The notes below the pieces were generated by a model, which was not told where the DNA came from, did no database searches, and saw only the letters and a list, made by a program, of their open reading frames with translations. DNA of 35,501 nucleotides from the NCBI GenBank assembly GCA_030151885.1, contig JASLCG010000069.1, positions 1 through 35,501 of the forward strand. The letters run 5' to 3'. The stretch comes from Bacteroides sp. Its GTDB lineage: Bacteria > Bacteroidota > Bacteroidia > Bacteroidales > Bacteroidaceae. The position numbers and the translations under genes were made by a program. This document shows, piece by piece, positions 32,150 to 35,501 of this stretch. Each line of letters begins with the position of its first letter. Within the stretch, counting starts at the first letter, position 1.

Positions 32150-34368
32150 TAAAATAGGATTGATGTATGTACAAGGAAGTTAGTTCCAGCCATAGGGTAG
32201 AACCTTGCATCAGTAACTAGCTTTTTATTTGCATCGATCATATTCATTGAATAACCATTGGTTTCATATTTTGTGTTGAAAATGTTGTACACACTTGCTC
32301 CAAGAGTTACTTTTTGTACTCCTTTAACTTTAAAGTTGTAAGTCATGTGTAAGTGGTTAACTAGATATGGATCTAAAGAGTTTTCTTTAAGGCCTAAATT
32401 ATCTAAGTATTGTCTTGTAGAAAATTGAGATTGGAATGCAATATTAATACCAATTACATCTATATTAATCATACTATTTCCCATGAAAGAAGGTGACATA
32501 GAAATTGGAGTAGTTCCCCAATCTAAGCTGTGTTCTTTGTAGTTCTCGTCAGAAATATATGTTACATAATTTTTAATTCTATTTTTGCTCCAAGTACCGT
32601 TTAGGCTCCAGTTTAACCACTCTGTAAATTGAGTGTTTGCAGATAGCTCTATACCCATACGGTAACTATTTGGAACATTTTCTGCTACAGCTCTACCTAT
32701 ATCGTTCAATTTACCTGTTAATACTAACTGGTCTTTATAATCCATATAGTAAAGGTTAGCTCCAAAGTTGAATTTAGATAAACTGAGTTCGTAACCTAAT
32801 TCATAGTCATACATCTTTTCAGATTTTGGTTTTTGAGTAAAAAGACCATCTGTAAAATCTCCTCGTTTAGGCTCTCTTTGTGCTATAGAGAATGATGCAT
32901 ATAAGTTATTAGAGTTGTTTATTTTCCATGATAACCCTGCTTTAGGATTAAAGAAATCAAATTTTTCATCAAACGATAAAACTTGAAGATGCCCTGGATC
33001 TGCCGCCCAATTCCATCTATCACTTAATCCTCCTAATTTATATCTTATATGTCTGAACTGTGCATCAGCATAAAATGTTAATTGATCAGCAATTTGATAG
33101 GTTCCTTTTAGAAATATATTAGCATCAATCTTTCTACCAGTATTTGAGTAGTATTTTTGATTAGGCTCTAGATCGCCTATGAAGTTTCTAATCCATAAAA
33201 CCTCTCCGTTATGATGGTTCTTATAGTAATTCATTCCACCACCTAATGTAAGTTTTAGGGCGTTTTTATTATAGTCTATAGAAGCTATTCCTCCTGTAAA
33301 GTGGCTATCTACAATCTTTTTTCTAACTAAGTTCTGTTTTTTAACAGTAGTACCCTCTATTACATAAGGCTCAATACCATATTCTTTTAGAGTTTGATTA
33401 TTCTTGTACTCTTGATAAAAACCATAGCCATTCGTTCTATGTAGGGCCCAATTAAGTTTCCAGTTTTTATTAAAATAGTGGTTTGCTATAAGCTGATAGT
33501 TTTGTTGTTTATAATTATCTACTTGATCATCATAAAAGCCTACCGTCTTATTGTCAATTTTTATTTTACCATTCGGATTATATCTTCTATTATGCTTTAA
33601 GTCATATTTAGATATACCATCCCAAGCATGATATGTAATTTCTCTACCTCCAAATGTAATAAATTTGTAGCTACTGTTGCTATTGATGTAACTACCTTGT
33701 AAATAGTACGATTTTAGGTCTGATGAAGCTCTATCTCTATAACCATCACTTTGAATATTAGAGATTCTAGCATCGAAAGAGAAATGATTGTTTATTAATC
33801 CAGTTCCAACTTTTACAGTCTCTTTATGGGTGTTGTATGATCCATAAGAACCCGAAAGTTCTGCATATTTTTTTAAAGGAGAATTTTGTGTCTTCATGTT
33901 GATACTACCTCCAAATGCTCCTGCTCCATTTGTAGAAGTTCCTGCTCCTCTTTGAATCTGGATATCTTCCAAAGAAGAGAGTAGGTCTGGTGTATTAACC
34001 CAATACAGCTCATGACTTTCTGCATCATTCATAGGGATACCATTTGACGTAACATTAATACGGCTAGGGTCTGTACCTCTTACTCTAATAGAGGAGTATC
34101 CAATCCCCATTCCTGTATCCGAAGTTGTCATTACAGATGGAGTTGTACTTAATATAAAAGGTATATCTTTACCGGAATTTAATTTGGATATTTCCTTTTT
34201 ACTGATGTTCTTAAAGGCAACAGGAGTGTTTTTTTGAGCTCTTGTAGCTATAACTTCTATTTCTTCTAAAGCATAAGTTTGCAATGAGTCTTTTTTATTC
34301 TTTTGCGCACTTATAGATATACTGGTACATATTATACCTGTACATAATAAACATACTTTTTTAAACAT
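32149..34368 (-). CDS. TonB-dependent receptor, probably for thiamine
   Basis: A 739-residue outer-membrane transporter. Signal peptide to about SISISAQ (residue 22), a TonB-box-like start (TYALEEIEVIATR), then the plug domain with SSIRVRGTDPSRINVTSNGIPMND and IQIQRGAGTSTNGAGAFGGSINM, and a 22-strand-type barrel ending in the aromatic NFLVHTSILF. It lacks the N-terminal carboxypeptidase-like regulatory domain of SusC proteins, consistent with a vitamin or metal receptor. First gene behind the TPP riboswitch; with PnuT and thiamine kinase it matches the known Bacteroides thiamine uptake cluster (outer-membrane receptor, PnuT, kinase). Confidence 0.93.
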   Translation of the reverse strand: MFKKVCLLCTGIICTSISISAQKNKKDSLQTYALEEIEVIATRAQKNTPVAFKNISKKEISKLNSGKDIPFILSTTPSVMTTSDTGMGIGYSSIRVRGTDPSRINVTSNGIPMNDAESHELYWVNTPDLLSSLEDIQIQRGAGTSTNGAGAFGGSINMKTQNSPLKKYAELSGSYGSYNTHKETVKVGTGLINNHFSFDARISNIQSDGYRDRASSDLKSYYLQGSYINSNSSYKFITFGGREITYHAWDGISKYDLKHNRRYNPNGKIKIDNKTVGFYDDQVDNYKQQNYQLIANHYFNKNWKLNWALHRTNGYGFYQEYKNNQTLKEYGIEPYVIEGTTVKKQNLVRKKIVDSHFTGGIASIDYNKNALKLTLGGGMNYYKNHHNGEVLWIRNFIGDLEPNQKYYSNTGRKIDANIFLKGTYQIADQLTFYADAQFRHIRYKLGGLSDRWNWAADPGHLQVLSFDEKFDFFNPKAGLSWKINNSNNLYASFSIAQREPKRGDFTDGLFTQKPKSEKMYDYELGYELSLSKFNFGANLYYMDYKDQLVLTGKLNDIGRAVAENVPNSYRMGIELSANTQFTEWLNWSLNGTWSKNRIKNYVTYISDENYKEHSLDWGTTPISMSPSFMGNSMINIDVIGINIAFQSQFSTRQYLDNLGLKENSLDPYLVNHLHMTYNFKVKGVQKVTLGASVYNIFNTKYETNGYSMNMIDANKKLVTDARFYPMAGTNFLVHTSILF

Positions 34369-34415
34369 TTTCTTTTGATTTAATGAAAGAGAAAAAGGGA
34401 TTATTCTCTCTGTTT

Positions 34416-34490
34416 ATATTCCTACGCCAGCATTACCTGGATCAGGTTATGGGTATGATCTCAGCCCGATATATTAGGGCACCCCTTTAC
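34416..34490 (-). promoter_or_regulatory. TPP riboswitch (THI element)
   Basis: The minus strand carries all conserved pieces of the thiamine pyrophosphate aptamer in order: AGGGGTGCC, GGCTGAGATCATACCC, ACCTGATCCAGGTAATGCTGGCGTAGG. It sits about 50 bases before the receptor start. Between aptamer and start lies a weak stem (AGAGAA / TTCTCT) with a C/T-rich loop and no clear T-run, so control may be of translation start or of termination; sequence does not decide. TPP binding should switch off the three-gene thiamine operon. Confidence 0.97.
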
Positions 34491-34501
34491 GAAATCTGAA
34501 T

Positions 34502-34532
34502 CAAAAGTAGTTTTTTTAAACATAGTTTCCAA
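34502..34532 (-). promoter_or_regulatory. Promoter of the thiamine operon
   Basis: On the minus strand TTG (34530-34532), 20 bases, then TACTTTTG (34502-34509), an exact TAnnTTTG. The predicted start near 34495 lies just before the first conserved base of the riboswitch, which supports both calls. Confidence 0.7.
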
Positions 34533-34617
34533 GGATTTGTTTATTTTCGTATAGAAGGATGCCTTCTCAAAGTATGATAATCTAACTAATTATAAATATA
34601 TAAATAAAATTACAGGT

Positions 34618-35501
34618 ATGTCATTATTTAATTTAGACACAATTGATCCTGCAGAAAAGGTAGGTGAGGCAATACAGTCCACATTACATGTAGATTCTCC
34701 ATCTGCTTTATGGGATAAACTCATTGAGTTTTGTATAGGTGCTGGCGAAAAAATATTAGTAGCATTATTAATCCTTATTGTAGGTAAATTTATTATCTCC
34801 CTGATTAAGAAAGTTGCACGTAGATTCCTTTCAAGTAGAGATATTGAACCAGGGGTAAAGACTTTCTTAATGAGTCTAATAAATATAGTTTTATTAGTAC
34901 TTTTAATTGTTTCTGTTATAGGTGCTTTAGGTATTAACACTACATCTTTTGCTGCGTTAATTGCATCTGCGGGTGTTGCTATAGGTATGGCATTATCTGG
35001 AAATTTACAGAACTTTGCTGGTGGAATTATAATTTTGTTATTTAAACCTTATAAGGTGGGAGATTTTGTAGAGTGCCAAAGTGTTACAGGTACTGTTAGA
35101 GAAATTCAAATCTTTCATACAGTAATAAGAACTCCTGATAATAAAATTGTATTTGTGCCTAATGGCTCCTTGAGCAGTGGTGTTATTACTAATATTAACT
35201 GTCAAGATACAAGACGTGTTGAATGGATTGTAGCTGTTGAATATGGTGAAGACTATACTAAAGTTATAAATACATTAAAAGAAATAATAACTTCTGATGA
35301 GAGAGTATTGACTGATCCTGAACCATTTTTTGCGATGAAAGAATTAGCAGATAGTAGTGTTAATTTTGTTATGCGTGGTTGGACTAATACTGCAGACTTT
35401 TGGGGAGTTTACTTTGAAATTAATAAAAAAATATACGAGGTATTTAATGAGAGAGGTATTGGGTTCCCATTTCCTCAACTTACAATTCATCAAGCTGGTG
35501 A
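34618..35501 (+). CDS. MscS-family mechanosensitive channel, 3' end outside the window
   Basis: The frame runs open from ATG 34618 to the window edge, giving 294 residues. An amphipathic N-terminus is followed by membrane segments (IGAGEKILVALLILIVGKFIISL; IVLLVLLIVSVIGALGI) and the pore-lining TM3 with the glycine/alanine pattern SFAALIASAGVAIGMALSGNLQNFAGG, typical of MscS. Then comes the beta domain (PYKVGDFVE, GTVREIQIFHTVIRTPDNKIVFVPNG) and alpha/beta domain to GIGFPFPQLTIHQ, so only a few C-terminal residues should be missing. It protects cells from hypo-osmotic shock by releasing solutes. Confidence 0.93.
   Translation, partial: MSLFNLDTIDPAEKVGEAIQSTLHVDSPSALWDKLIEFCIGAGEKILVALLILIVGKFIISLIKKVARRFLSSRDIEPGVKTFLMSLINIVLLVLLIVSVIGALGINTTSFAALIASAGVAIGMALSGNLQNFAGGIIILLFKPYKVGDFVECQSVTGTVREIQIFHTVIRTPDNKIVFVPNGSLSSGVITNINCQDTRRVEWIVAVEYGEDYTKVINTLKEIITSDERVLTDPEPFFAMKELADSSVNFVMRGWTNTADFWGVYFEINKKIYEVFNERGIGFPFPQLTIHQAG

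Noticed and set aside
34590..34940. Minus-strand frame opposite the MscS gene
   Set aside because: It is antisense to a clear MscS coding region that continues to the window edge.

Overview
The window looks like an ordinary chromosomal segment of a low-GC member of the Bacteroidales (Bacteroides-like; about one third G+C by eye). Support: promoters of the TTTG-N19/20-TAnnTTTG type, few Shine-Dalgarno sites, a TonB-dependent receptor, a PnuC-family vitamin transporter, fused ThrA, a START-like/LptF-G pair, a NagZ/serine-hydrolase fusion, and a tRNA gene without encoded CCA. I see no insertion sequence, phage, CRISPR array, toxin-antitoxin pair or classical defence island. The species cannot be fixed from sequence alone.

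Layout. 1-277: two strong terminators bracket a non-coding stretch that folds into two neighbouring hairpins. 278-742: rplS with its own promoter and terminator (minus). 793-5640: a plus-strand unit with a split 5'-nucleotidase (C-terminal domain lipoprotein, then metallophosphatase) and a periplasmic NagZ/beta-lactamase-like fusion. 5642-8459 (minus): a four-domain sulfur-handling flavoprotein (CoA-disulfide reductase, rhodanese, TusA, DsrE) and a MarR regulator, divergent from an L-lactate permease (8706-10310). 10368-13495: a GNAT acetyltransferase with a terminator hairpin in its leader, a fructosamine-kinase-like protein, cobalamin adenosyltransferase and an aldo/keto reductase. 13614-13687: a CAU-anticodon tRNA. 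13896-17534 (plus): START-like protein, LptF/LptG permease and RibBA. 17591-17761 (minus): a 56-residue 2[4Fe-4S] ferredoxin. 17994-21821 (minus): a large secreted GH31 enzyme carrying FN3, discoidin-like, dockerin and cohesin-like modules. 22012-24749 (plus): metA and a U32-family protein, overlapping by ATGA. 24750-26748 (minus): radA and a LuxR-type regulator. 27061-30730 (plus): an OmpA-family protein and ThrA. 30961-34532 (minus): a TPP-riboswitch-controlled thiamine uptake operon. 34618 to the end: a partial MscS channel.

How the genes work together. The clearest physiological unit is the thiamine operon: outer-membrane receptor, inner-membrane PnuC-type carrier and thiamine pyrophosphokinase behind a TPP aptamer, giving uptake, trapping and feedback in one transcript. 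MetA and ThrA both serve aspartate-family amino acid synthesis, but they are separate units. MetA has Glu at position 111, which predicts an acetyl-CoA rather than succinyl-CoA donor. The sulfur-handling fusion strings three cysteine sulfur carriers behind a flavin disulfide reductase and is followed by a cysteine-containing MarR protein, suggesting persulfide or disulfide chemistry under thiol-sensing control. The most unusual single protein is the GH31 enzyme with dockerin and cohesin-like modules in one chain. I found no convincing wholly new system. The best candidates for undescribed elements are the structured stretch at 100-168 and the leader or small RNA at 10870-10956.
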